From contig BSYO01000016.1 in NCBI GenBank assembly GCA_033239525.1, positions 3,625,333-3,689,332 of the forward strand: a stretch of 64,000 nt of DNA, given 5' to 3'. Both the position numbers and the translations under genes were made by a program. Position 1 is the stretch's first letter; the number at the start of each line of letters is the position of its first letter. Under the pieces are notes generated by a model, which did not search any database, was not told where the DNA came from, and saw only the letters and a list, made by a program, of their open reading frames with translations. Source of the stretch: Nepenthes gracilis. Lineage: Eukaryota > Streptophyta > Magnoliopsida > Caryophyllales > Nepenthaceae. This document shows, in pieces, positions 23,372-37,500 of the stretch.

Positions 23372-24017
23372 TAGTAAAATGGGCCCAAAATAACTTTGAG
23401 CAAAAGAACAAGCTTCAACAGCCCAACCATCTATGCGGCCCAATACAAAAAATGTGTTCGATGACCTTAAGTGATTCAATTTGTAATGGAGCCGGAACCA
23501 ACTTAACGGTCGGAGCGGTTTCCTATTCTCATCTCGTAACAACCTCAAGCGCTAGTAAAAAACGCCATCTGGATGAACTTTATACATCCGACAGTTCTCT
23601 ACATGGTTGATAAGAGGAATTAACCGTCGCCAAATTTCTATAAAAACCCGTCATCTCTAACAGGAAAGGGGATCGATCGATCATTTTAATATTTTCTCAG
23701 ACAGAGAAAAGGGTAACTTCAAGACGCCAAGAGCGTACTCTCTTTCTCTTTAACTAAGACGTCTTTATAAGAGCGTAGGCTCTTGGACAAAAAACATACA
23801 TATTTTACATCATCTATCTTTTCTTTTATTTAAGAAAGATACTGATTTGAATGTCGAAGAATATATTGGGGAATGAGTCCCGCTAATCCTTTGACTTTGT
23901 TTTGTAATTGCACAGGATTCAGATTAGAGACGTACGGAGGTCGAGCACCTTGACACCCAACAGACAAAATTTAAATCTTTTTATTCTATATAATAATCAG
24001 AATCCTCGAATGCATAA
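23372..24017 (+). repeat. TE-2 3' LTR
   Basis: Starts near TAGTAAAATGGGCCC after a purine-rich CATGGGAGC and ends GAATGCATAA. The TSD CAAAT follows. TATA box at 23639..23645. Confidence 0.85.
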
Positions 24018-24022
24018 CAAAT

Positions 24023-25470
24023 TATTCAAACTAAATCAGTTAATATATTGATATTTTAAATAGTTTGTCACAATTGATGATTTAACTTAGTAAAAATTGA
24101 AATCGAAATATATGTTTTGATTGTGAATTATGGCATCAAACTGATAATTATTTACCCTTAGCTGCTATAAGCCCGATGATTAATGATTAATAATTTTATT
24201 AATTGTGATCTTAGTTTTTAATTATATTTATTTTATTCCATAAAAGATAGGCTAAATTAACCAAATTTTAAATCTAATGATAACACTAATTATTTCAAAA
24301 ACTGTAAAAGTTATATATGCATATATATTGTACAAATAATAAAAATAAGAATAAAAAATAAATAAATATTTAAGGGAAAAAAATGAAATATTAAAAATAT
24401 TATTAATAAGAGAGACTTTCGTTCTCAAAGTACCACTTATTTGCACGAGGTTTTATAATTTTGAAAAAAAATATATTTTATTTGCAACACATCTATTTAA
24501 TTTTTTATATAATCTTCTTTTTAAAATAAAAATAAATTTATATTTATCAAAATTTTAAAAATCTATAAATGACCAAAAAAGTACATCTTTTATACAAAAT
24601 CAAATTTCCTATTCGTAAGGTAAAAACTGTATTTTTTATCTTTATTTTTTTATAAGTATTATTCCAAATTTATTAAATTTCATAAATACAAATCACAAAT
24701 GAATTATTTATTAGCCATGAATATAGCAGAACTCATTTTAGAAGCTTTTTCATTTTAATATGTTATAGGACACTTAGAAAAAAAAACCAATTTCTAGATA
24801 CTATAATAACAATAATAATAATATAAAAAATAATAAACCAGCAGTTAACAAGCCACAATGAGAAGATGTAATTTTTATGATTTAAATTTAAAATTTTTAA
24901 TTATATAGATTTAGTATATGTGACCATACCTTATATTATATATGAGTAGATACTTTCACAATGACTAATGCGTCCAGTGCACGGAGTGCTGCCTTCGGTT
25001 AAATCCAAAGCTCGAGTTGGATAAATCAAGGCAGTAGATTCTCGACATCTCTCAAAGAGATCTGAGCACTAGCATGTTAAAAAAAACAGGGTACTCATTA
25101 AGTTAGCCCCGCTTCATTTGGAACTCACAAAGAATAGGGAGGTTATCAAGGTCGGCTTGCTACGTAGGCTATTATATTTATTTGCGGTCAAAATTTTTAA
25201 TAAATAAATAATAAAAATTATATAAAATAATTTAAATAAATATTTAAATTATAATATTTATTTATTTAATTTTTAATCTTAATCATAGATTTAATCATAG
25301 ATCTATAAGAACATTTTTGTCGGACCAATCATAGCAGCTATCAAAGAATAGTACGAATCTTAAGTATCAACAATTCCATTAAAATTTTTAGAATCTGAAG
25401 TTCCCTTCCATGAGCTCATGAAAAGAATTCCTAACGTGAATTCAGTCGTCATGCGCCAAAAATAAAAACT
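24023..25470. other. AT-rich intergenic DNA 3' of EXO84B
   Basis: Mostly A/T. A block at about 24960..25185 has ordinary base composition and looks like a separate insertion, but I recognise no domain or family. Nothing else supported. Confidence 0.5.
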
Positions 25471-25593
25471 AAATGGCTGCCGCCGGGGACGGTGGTGGAG
25501 GAGGCGAGGAGGGGGAAGAGTTAAGAACTTAATATTATGAACAAAGGGATAAGGAGCGAACCTGCGATTGATTTCAAAAGAAAAGGGAAGCTG

Positions 25594-28500
25594 CTAGGAA
25601 CTCCCGTGAGATCTGACAGATGAAGCTGATTGCGCAGAGACAGAAGCGGTCGGGCTACTTAGATCCCGGTCTCCGCCGACTAGTCTGGGCTTTCCACTCA
25701 GTCTATCGATCGCTTCCTGACAGACCTCGTCGAACCAGCCATCTTCGGGAAGAACACTGAAAGCATTTAATGAAACACGGCGTTTGAGAAGTTAGTATCA
25801 ATGAGCGAAGGAAGCTCCGAAACAAGAATCAAAATGCATAAATGCTATGGGGAAGGTGAGAAAAAAAATAAAAAAAAAAAAACCATGGAATTTAACGGAG
25901 CAAATGAACTGAGTTGTGGGTGCATGCTCACACACTTACGTTGCTTTTGGTTTGATTTTTGATGAGAAAAACCGTCGATTTGGAGGTGAAATGAATGTGA
26001 AATTATGGATATAAAAACTTATGAAATAGATTTTGTTTGGTCCGTATAATGTAAAATCATGAAATGCAAATTTTCTAATCTATGGGAATCATAATGTTTA
26101 TTTCCATCACTTCAAGTAGTTCTTTCCTAGATTTTAAATATTGAACGGTTGAATCCCATTTGAACAAAAATAACTAGAGATATTCAAATCACTCAATTTA
26201 CACTTAATTTTACGCATTAAAAGGGGCATAAAAATCACACATAGGGATTTCAAAAATGGGGGGTGCACCACAATCACGGCCAATTGCAACAAGCAGAGTT
26301 TTCTCCTAATGACGGCAAGCATCAGGTTTCAAAATCCAATATCAGACCAATAAACCGAAATTCCGGTTAATCTACTAACTGATTTACTGCATGGATCAGG
26401 AGGTTTGCAAACCAATCATATTGGTTAATCAAACTGAAGTGAACAATGCTTTGGTTAACTAAACCAAGCTCAACCCTAATAGAAATGTAAACATCAGTCA
26501 TATCTTCTTATCAATATATTTGTGAGCCACACTAGAAATCCAAAAGAGAGCTGATAGAAATTACGAACAAAGAGACACAAAGAAAGTACACATGCATGTA
26601 CGTACGTATGTATGGAGCTATGTATGTATATATGTTACCTATTTGGATCCATGCCGGTTGCTGTCAATGCTGCCATTGCCTTAGATATGATCTCGTTGAC
26701 AACTCGGACTAAATTCCGAGACAAGTAGCGACCTTGAGAAGCAAACAAAATGACAAATTTCATATCCAAATAGAACTGCAGTTTGTCAACAAGAAGAAGC
26801 AAAATGGTCAAATTAGTTGGCAGAATCAGTTGAGGAAAACAAATGACAAGCGATGTTCAACATCTATCTGTAAGTAATAAAGACCAACTTCTATACCTGT
26901 TGGAGTCCAAGAGGACCTAAAGGCTTGGGTCCTTCCTCGATATCATCCCAAAAGCTTTGGTCTCGAGATAGCCACAAGACGACCGTCTCTGTGAGCTTCA
27001 TCAATAGCAGTGTAGCAAATCTGTCTCTACCTACAAACATTTCTGCCACAATACTAGCCATCCGGTTCAGTTTCAAGAACAGTTCCTGGACGGTAAAAAA
27101 AACCGAGAGTGGGTATAATATACACAGATGATGACACACAATGATAGCGCACGAACATTCTGGTTACATAGATTAATTAGAAATGATTACTTCAATGCAG
27201 CCGTAGTCTAGCTATTAACCTTGAAATATCTTTCCTCAATCTTAATTGAGTTAAAGCGGGCAACAATGTATCATCACAGACCAAGAACTATGAGTTCATC
27301 TATTTTATTCTAGGGTGACGAAAGAATCATACAATTTGAGCATTTTTTTCATGCTTTCATGAAGGTGTGGAGAAAGCCACCATCAATAAGATTTTCCTAT
27401 TCCTCCTTTACTGTCAAAGAAAGTGAATTTTTGTTTTCTTTTTTGCAAGACTGGGAGATTGGATCTACTCATAAGAAGAATACTACCGAAGAAAAGTGTC
27501 ATCAAGATTAGTGGCAACTGGTGGTGTTGTGGCTGCTGAAGATAATAAAATGATAATAAATCATACAAAATACAAAAAGGAGATCAAGAATTCTTTTTTT
27601 TTTTTTTTTTGGGGGGGGGGGCAGGTAGGGTTTAAGTTAACATGGACGCTGCATGATGGACAAAATGAGATGGTAGGAAAGTACAGAGATAATAAGATGC
27701 AGATGAGCATACAACAAATGAAAAATTCTCTATTTTATCAGTGCAGCATGAAGTTGTGAAATTCACAGTATATATACACCAGAGGATACAAGAGATAATA
27801 ATAAGATGCTTATCAGCATAGAACATGTGAAAGTTGCTTCTACTCGATTAGTGCAACAATCGAAGCCTTTAAAGTGAGCAACATCAAGGAATTATGAATT
27901 TTACGTTTATAACTTCTCAACATACAGCAGTGAACCAACCCAAAACTTCAAACAATTTTTTCTTTTTGGAGTGAGGAGGGAAAGAAAATGTGCATATATC
28001 CATAAATCTGAGCTATGGTGATTGTCACCAGGTCTTAATCCGTAGGTTAAACCTCAGAAGTCGCTATGCGTGTGAATGAGAGAAAGCAGTTAAGAATTTG
28101 TTTTATGTATGATAATCAAGAATTATAAACATGATTGGCCTGCCATCATCTCTTTCGTAGGACCATCAATAATGGCCTTCCATCAGACAGCCTATTCATC
28201 AAACTTAAAAACAGAACTCATTGGCAGAAATATAAGGTAGAAGCAAGTTTCCATCACCATCCAAACATGCTAAAACAATAGAATGTGATCATTGCAGCAT
28301 AATGTGTCATTATAACTAGCTTAATATAAAGCATGACAGTTAGGACCATATATGAGTTCACTACTGTAAAATTCAAAAAGTCATCCATTTTTATATATAC
28401 CTGGAAAATTAAGGATGGACACCATTCGATTTCATCCACATTTCCATCCACATTTATATACATTGCTGCAGTGAGATGGCTATCGCCCTCTTCAGTGAAA

Positions 28501-31500
28501 ATAAGATCCAGAGCATGTTGCTGGCAAAAACTATTTTTGAGTCTATCAACTGAGCTAACAAGCCGCCGCCTCCATTCTCTTTGCTCAGGATGACGGTTTT
28601 GTCTATCTGAAGGTCTTCTGTGAGAATCATGGTTGTGATCATCCTGACTAACTGTTGAAATTTTCACTGCTGCCCGTGGGAGCAGTTCCTCAGCCAATAA
28701 TGATGCATTTGCCAGTAATGAAATCTGCTGTGCTTCATTCTCAGCAATTCGAACAATTTTATTTACAGTGCCATCAAAATTTGTTTCTTCATCTATTGAA
28801 TTTGGTAATGCCCTAATGAGCATGTTGATATATGAGTTGAAAACCTGACTTACACCTTCAAGTGTTCTCTTTCCTAACTGCATACTCAGAAGTGGCCCTA
28901 CATCGTCAAATAGGTCCTGAAAGAAACCATAAGTTAACGTAAAAAGTGCAAACATGAAACAACTATGCTAAACAGAACCACAAAACAACTCCAGCTGATA
29001 ATATGACATTCACATGTCAAATAATAAAGAGGTGCTCATTAGCAACAAATGCAAGGTAATGTCAAATTCATTGCAAAATGTTTTTGTATCCTGGAGCATA
29101 CTGCATACACAGCATGGGAGAAACATATATTTTAATATTTTAAGATCAAATAAACATCAAACAAAATGATTAGTGATACTAACTCAAAAGCGAGGACCAT
29201 AAAAGAAGAGAAAGTACCATGCCATACTAATTTGAAACAGATAACAAGAAGACCATAAAAGAATAGAATGTACCACGCCATCTCAGATAATGAAATGCCG
29301 ACCAAGTAGGTCCATCTTCACAAAGTGTAACTGTGTACTACTGCCTCTCTTTTATTTTGAGAGCACCCCGGGGGGGGGGGGAACTAGGTCATCCAAGTCC
29401 AAAACCAAATCCATATTTTATCACATCTAAATCCTACCTTGTATAGAACTTTTTTACCTCATAGTTCTCATAGTATCCCTATCTACCCACCCCCCTTCCA
29501 CTGTTTTATTGGTTATATTACATATAATACCTTCTGCAGTATTTAGTTAAGGTGGCTAGAAACTTTATAGAGGTTTGCAGTTTTGTTTATAAACTAGTCG
29601 TATCTATTCCTATCATGATTTTGTTGGACAAACCTCTTTCTATGAATTTCTAGAAACTCTTGAGTTCACTATTAACGCGTTATTTTTAAAAAACCAAATA
29701 GTGGATCCATCTGTTGCGCCTCTCTAGGTCCTTATTGCAATATATAATATAATAAGGGAAAGAAGTTCATCTTACTTGTGTTTGTCTGGAATGAAGTATA
29801 CGCCATATGTTTCTAATCAAACCATTCTTCAGTGGAAAAAAGTTGTTTCATAGGTCATTTTTTACAATAACTGACTTAACTAGTGTAATAGTTATAAAAT
29901 GGATCTAATGCTAAGAAAACAACTCTTCCCTACCAACGTGAATCACATTGCCAGGGGGATCAAATGTTAACTAATAATTCTTTTTATTATCATCAATTCA
30001 AACCAACAGAAGAAAAGAAAGTGAAGCTTCTATCAGCATCACTGATTGGATCGGGAGATAGACGTATAGAGAGTCCTTAGTGAGGGACCTCCCTACGTAG
30101 CCATCAGCCACACTTAACTCAGCCCAAGCAAAATTGCCATGCCTTTCTTGGTCACACCAACCCAAAAAGGTGATGATGGCCAACAGCCCACTTGACCTTT
30201 TTCTGAGCAAGGTCAGGTCAATGGATTCTTGTCATTCAACTTGTTATTAATTTTCCATCGATAGGTGCTAGGTGGATTTTAGTATCATAGGGATATTCGA
30301 TTGTGCAAGGCATGTGGTATTTGGGGCCATAAAAAATGAATGTTCAAATGGAATAATGATGGTGGATTTTAAATGGATTTGGATGTGGATAAGGAGGCAT
30401 CTAAATCCTTCCCAAGGCCATCCCTAATGCAAAGGAGAGTTCCGTGTCGACAACATGCATGATGGATTCAAATAATATCATATAGTGAAATAGGTGTGAA
30501 ACATTGGCCTATCTAAAGTAATGGAAAACAGTATTGTTCAAGGCCCATTTTGGGGAGGGATTGAGGAGTTCATGCCTGAGAAGAGCAATCTATGGAAACA
30601 GGTCATCTTGGCTAAGGCTCTACTCCAAACTACTAAAATTAAATTGTTGTGACTAAACAATCAGTTACAAATATAAAATAATATTTTGAATCAATGAAAA
30701 ACAAGCTGAAAGTTTGTTTTTATCTGTAATTCATCGTAACTTTCCCAAGAAATACTGTATCGACATGATTCTTGCTCCATAGAAAGCTCTTGAAATGTAA
30801 TCTAAACAAAAGAAATACATTATGGTTTGATTGCCGCACTATAACAATAACACATCCTGTTGAAACAAACATTACAGATTACAGAACAAGGATTGTTGAG
30901 AATAAGTGTCAAGAATGGAAAGATAAAATAACACACTAAGTTCAGAACAAGGACCAAGAATGGGGATGCCCATAATTCTATTTTTTCCTCTGATGGAAAT
31001 GGGGATAAATTAATATGGTAGGGTGGGAAGATTTCTTTCCTCCTCATAAGCAATGTTAGTTAGGGTCTTCTTTTGGTTGAATTCATGGTGCAATAGTTCC
31101 CTTTGACTGGATGATTTCCATACTTTTGGCAGGATTCCCGATTTGTCTTTTCCCTTATCAGTACGCAATTTTTGTCTTCCAAATGATTTAGAGCCAGAGA
31201 GAATGCCCCCATTTTGATTGGAGATAAGGAAGCATTGATGATTAATTGGAGACTGAGTCCTCCGTTCGGATGCATTTTATTCCTAATCCATTTCTTTCTT
31301 CTAGTTATAGTGAAAAAGAAATAATGATATACTTCCCAAACCTTAACAATCAGGTTAGAGTTTAGGAATTTCTCGAAGCACATAAACTAAAACAAACAAA
31401 AAGTCAAAGAATTATTCAGAATAAATGGGTCACCAGCTGTGATTGAGGTAATGCTTGAAAAAATAGCTTAATCTTACCATGGACCAAGTGTTTGAAGGAA

Positions 31501-34500
31501 GAACCCAACCTTTAATGGCTTTCAAAATGAAGATATTCAAAAGATAAATCTCAGAATATCATACTTTTCTATGTGGCAGGAGTGGGATTGGCATCCTCAA
31601 TGTTTAATTCTGTGAAAAGATTGTCCAAAACAATTTTGTGTGCCAATGGCTTTCCCTTAACACTCATCCTTTTCATACCTTCTTATGAAACAGTCAGAAC
31701 AATGACAAATGCAGTACGATAAACATAAAGTATATATATGCCCAGAATTTGAAAGATGAACAATCCTTCTTCTTAACTAGACGAAGACCTTCAGTGCAAA
31801 CACAACATATACATGTCAAAGACATGATAGACTGCATCTATGATACATGTCGACCAGACTTAAGTCTATGATAATTTTTTCATGGTGGGAAACCATGTGA
31901 ATTATGACGCCTGATGGAAACAGGGGTCAACAGGATGGCATGTACTTTATGAATGGTATTATGCAAAAAAATATGATAGAGACAACAATAATAACTGTAC
32001 AACTTAAGAAGCAATTCAAGCAGACACAAAATCTTTCCAGTATGTAAGAAATGTTTTTTAACACATCGTAAAGATACTTGGAGGAATATGCATATCACAG
32101 AAACTGTAAAAGCAGAAGGCCATAAATTTGTCCACATGGTAAAGATACTTGAAAGGATAGACAACTTGGGAACCTGTGAAACCAAATGGCCATATAGTTG
32201 TTCAATCCTAGTTGCCAGTGAAATATGCTCAGCTGTTGAAAAGCAATGGTTAAATCCAAAAATGTCTCCATGTCTGAGGAATAAGTTTTGCAACAAAAGT
32301 GGTATATTTCAAGCATTGGTCAGGAGGAAAAGAGGAGGAGGAAAAAAGCACATGGTCCAAACATGCCAAAGGAGAATCAATGATGTATATATGGTCAAAC
32401 CATGATCAGCTTACGATTTGCAAAAAATTTTTCTTCCAATATATATTTTGATATCAATACCGGTATTTTCATCCAAAACTATGATGTTTAAGATGTTAAT
32501 ATATCCAGTTGTCCAACATTGTCATTTTTGTTCATAATATCTATCAGATTTAAATGTGTAAAAACTCTGGAGCAAATATGAATAGCTATTTTTTCAATTT
32601 ACCACAGGAAAACAGTAGCATTCCTAATCAATATATATGATACTGGGTGTTTTCAGTTAGGTTCAGTGGACAACTGGTTTCTTGACTTGCTTTTTGGATT
32701 TTAAATGTTGGTCATTTTGCAGAGAAAATATCTACTTTTGGTTCATCATCTCTTGCTAAATGCGACGCTTCATAAAATCTCTCTTTATTTTTTGGGCCAG
32801 GTAAAATGGCAGTGAAGGGAAGATCAAAGCCACCCCACCTTATGGATTTTGTTTAGGAGGTAGGCTGCCAGAGACCATGGCAATGCCACATAAACAGGAA
32901 GCCTTAATGGCTAGAACCAGTCCCTTTAACAGACTAGAATCGATAGAATCAGAACCTTCTGTAAGGCTAGCGACAGAGACTGCCAATAGGAATAACACCC
33001 AGAACAAGATTGGTAGAAGAAAGCCATGGTAATAATTTCAAGCTGCGTTGTCACCATGGAAAACAGTTAATATGTGGACCATATGTAATTCCAAGCCATC
33101 GTACTAAACCCCTAACCCTATCGCAAAAGCCAATATAATAAAGCAACATAATCTTAGTAATCTCAAAGCAGATCTATAAATCACTAGCGTAAGAAGATTT
33201 TCTATCAGTTCTGGACTTTTTACTGAAAACTAGTAAGGCAGTAGTCAAAGAATTCAGCACCATAGGAAAGCAGGTCAAAACTTCAGGCTAGTATATATGG
33301 TTATCCTAATGTCACAGTTCGTAACATCTGGGTATTGGCAAGGTCATGGCATGGTCACTGGTTGGTGTTAATCAACAATTGGAAAGCACTTGGGCAAATG
33401 GTTTTCAATTGGTGAGATGTCTAGGAACATGTTAATGAGGCAGCAATACTGGTACGCATGGTTCAGCCGTTAAGGTAACAGAACCACTAGCTATTTTTCA
33501 AACCAAACAGAATTTGTTGGGTCACTAAGAATCCAAACAGTATCAGAAGTGAACAGAAACAGTGCATCAAAAAAATATTGCCAGTTAGGTCCATCAAACA
33601 ACTGGTAACCAATTTTCATAGTTGGGATTTTCACCAATTTTCATCGATTTACAAGCTCTTGTATTGCGTGGACTCAAATAACTCCTAATTTCGCCAAAAT
33701 TAATTCTCATTTGTCCAAAGATGCAGTTCAAAATGAAAGCACACCAACACCGTATTCATAGGGCATAACGTTCCAGACAATTTTCTCAAAAATTTAACAG
33801 GTGCTAAAGGAGATTTACGTAACAACCATAATATAAGAAACCTGTGTGTCGTTGAAACAAGTACCTATTTCCCTTTTGTTTTGCAATTAACAAAGGCCAT
33901 CCACATGCAGGGCGCATTCCAACTGCATACCACAACCTTCCAAAATACTATTTTATTCCCACTAATCAAATGAAACAATTGGGAGATTATGGTCACCATA
34001 TTATTGCAGTTCTGTATGCCCAGGTCAGTTCAGTTAACCTATTTCTCCCATTTTTCACACAAGGCCGGGAGGCCTATTTGGAAATAAATTCTAATGAATG
34101 AATGAATATTGATCAATGTAGACAGATGATATAAAGTGGTACATAGAAGTAACAAAGAGCAATAACCCAATAAAAAGTGGGGCTCATCTTTACTCTTCTC
34201 TATATATGAGAATGTCTATATATCTATTAAGGATCATGAGGGGAAGCATGGTGTTAATTCCTCATCCTTCCATCAAGGTCATGCCACTCCAAGGTATGGT
34301 CATACCTATTTGAGCGAGACAACAGGGGGTAGGGCTTGATGGTAAAACATCGGCGGTGAAATCAGTCTCCATTAGGAGGCATTCCTCTTGGACACTACAG
34401 TGAAGGGTAGGTGGATTCATACCGCAAGTTTAGTACAGGTTTTAAGTGATGTTGCATCACATCTACATGTAGGGGGTCTGACTAGATAACATGCCTGGTT

Positions 34501-37500
34501 GACTAGTGGCATCACAAAGCATAGTTTCCTGCTTGACTGCAAAACATGCTAGACCAGGAGCTAGTAAGCTCAAATTAGAGGCCACATGTCATGCATAAAA
34601 GCAAGTACACAATAATGGCTTCAGGTCTTGGTAGTGCTTAGGAACAAGGTAATCCACATTTCAAGAGCTCACCACTAAACCCAGTGGTTGTAAACTATGA
34701 AAAAGTTGGACGGGCCTTGTAGGTAGATCTGAAGTGGGTTAGACAACCTACTTAAAAGCAATAAATTCTAGCAAATTACGATTAGTACTGGTGAATAGGA
34801 TAAAATGAAAGAACGCTTGCCACTATCTAAAAAGTTTCAATTGACAAATAAATCTTTGGAGTTGGATTGGCTCCACATCTACTTCAGTCTATATTTTCTG
34901 TGTACTGTGGTGCCATGAGATCTATCATGCGTAACACAGATAAGTATACCAAAACTGATATACAGACCTGCCAATTAAGGATGTCATTCTTTTATGCAAG
35001 GTTACAAAGAACTCTCATTAAAACATAAGGGCAATAGCGTCTATCATGGGGCAAAACAACTCCATAAAATGGCATGTGCTATGTGAAGATCAGGAAATGG
35101 GAGTAATTGCACCTACTAATAAAGTAATGACAACCTCAATGTTAAAACATGAAGGAAACAAGAGATGGGAGTCAGGTTTCCAATCCAATCCCTAGTCTTG
35201 AAAGAGAAGGCTTACCAATTTCCAAACTCACAACGGATACTATTCTTTTTTTGAGACAAACGCAATCCACACCCATATGTTAGCATAAGGGATTTCTTAG
35301 CTTGTTACCCTCATTGCAGTAGTACATAAGAATAGTCAATTCAATTGGCATGCTGGTGACAAAGAAACACCAACCTTCATGGAACAGATCTCCCACATCC
35401 TGTTCTTTTTTTCTCTCATTCTTCCAGTTGGGTGAGTGATGAAAGAGGATGATTATGGAAAGACCAACAGTATGTAAAACATATCATGCTAACCCATTAT
35501 ACAAGGAACAAAGACAGAACAACAGAGATTTTTTTTCGGATTTAATTAGGACAATAAAGGAATAAAAATTATTCACCTGGACCATCAAATTAAACCGATG
35601 AGCACTACTTGTGAGTTTATAGTTGTAGGCTGATGTGCCACTAACTGATGTAAGCCTGCCAGATTGGCGTGTGACAGTTGGGGGATTTGCAAGTACCCAG
35701 TCATCAGCAGCTGCTAGGGCAGCAATACTCTCCTCGATTCTTTTCAAATTTGCATCAACTGCTTGCTCAACACTAGGTCTAAAGAGTTTCATGAGCACAT
35801 GACAAAGGGAAAGACCATGGGCTTCTAATAGTGAACAATGACCTAAAGCTATTTGAACACACTCTGCAGCAGACCTAAAACCTCCAGCAGCTGCTGATGA
35901 TGCTAATGCATGCCTTTTAACCAGTTGAGCAAAATCTTCAGTTTGCTTTGTAGCCCATGTTACCAGCTCAGATGTATATGCTGGCTCCTTACCAAAGATA
36001 GCCAAAGAATCGCTAGCTGCCTGAGCAATGGCAGAAAATACCAACTGTGAGAGTGCAGCAGTATAGGCTCCTCCATAAGAGCTGCTTGAAGGGCGAAGAC
36101 TTTGCATGTTGTATTGACATCTTTGTAAATGTGCGTGAAGAAGTAAAGTATGGGCACGAGATCCATCCCCAAGCCTTCTAAGTGCTGATATTGCTGCTCG
36201 AAGCTCAGCACCACGAGTAGAAGGTTGGCAAGCAGCTTCAGCAAGCTGATCTGCTAATTTCTGCCTCCGTCCTGAGATAGCAGTTTGTAGAGACAAGAGC
36301 ACATCTGGATTCAATGTATTCATTTCCTTGGCTTCAGAAGCTACTTGTTCTCCGTCATCAAGGGCTGTCAAGGCTTCATCCACCCTTCTCTCAGCTAACA
36401 GAACATCAAGCATATCAGGGAAATCAACTGACCATTTCTCTAGGTCTGAAGGCTCTCTATCTTCAGAACTAGATAAGCTGTTTGCAATAGATTCTTCAGT
36501 ACCAACTGTTGACAAGGAATCAAGGTGAACTCCTTCAGCTAAACCATGTATAAGAGCGGCCTGGGTTGATAATAGATTTCTAATGGAGAGAAGCTCCCCC
36601 TCCAAATCGGATATCTCTTTTGATGTCCTGCAATATAAAATGCATATTACTTGCATTCCAGGAACCGAACCACCAAAGATCCAACCCCCACAAGGCATTG
36701 AAATAAATGAGATAATAATGAATTTGTGCTCAAGGAAAAAAAATCTCAAGCATATAGAGAGCAAAAGTATATAAATCAGTAAGGTAACTATCAGAACTAT
36801 CCAACAGATAGTATAGTAAATTTGATTTAGTCAATCACTTCAATCACTGAATTGGGTACTATTAGAGATGACATGCATGTCCAGCAGTTTATAGTACTAA
36901 TTTGCACACTTCCAAGTATGTTCTCTGAGCCACGAATTGATAATGCCGGCATCATATTGCTTAATCCAAATTGAAGATTCAAAAATATAATTGTCATAAT
37001 TCGTACATTGCCACCACTGTCAAAAAACATGCTCTCAAGCCTCAACAAATTAAATGCATCCGTCTCACAGTGTCATCGTTTCAAGAGTTGGCATGCTGAG
37101 CACCTCATTGTCATCCTAAAAACAAACACTTGACCTTGGCTTAAAGATAAAAATTAGCAAACTAACAAAAATTAAAACAAAGTTATGACAAGAAAAGAAA
37201 TGGGAAGCACAACTTCCTCTGAGAACACAGCATAGAGAGAGAGAATGGAAGGAACTAGTTTCACGACTAACCATCAGCATTATAACTAGTTATCATTATT
37301 TTTGTTAGGTGGCATAGTGCCAAAGGTTTCCTACAATGCAGACTCTAGGGTGGGAAGCCTTGGCAGACTTACCCTCACATTGCACAAAGGTTATTCTAAT
37401 AGTTACCATTATTTTATGTATAACAAAAATTAATAAGTAGAAGCATTCAAGAGAGAGGTGATTACATTTCTCTCCAAACCCTTCCTCTCGTGGAGAGATC

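Larger units (their letters stand above)
14094..24022 (+). mobile_element. TE-2: old Tat-lineage element with TSDs
   Basis: A plus-strand LTR element of 9.9 kb. LTRs at 14099..14770 and about 23372..24017 are flanked by CAAAT at 14094..14098 and 24018..24022. The order gag, protease, RT, RNase H, second RNase H, integrase, then an ORF on the opposite strand is the same as in TE-3. Every domain is interrupted many times and catalytic residues are changed, so it is the most decayed of the coding elements here. Confidence 0.92.

Noticed and set aside
28254..28955. Full 233-codon frame as a separate gene
   Set aside because: It is EXO84B exon 4 (28401..28916) read through into both introns.
29998..30210. 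70-codon minus-strand frame in intron 3
   Set aside because: Composition suggests coding-like sequence but I recognise no protein and found no supporting neighbours.
32848..33020. 54-codon hydrophobic minus-strand frame in EXO84B intron 3
   Set aside because: No start codon, no recognised family, and EXO84B exons join correctly without it.
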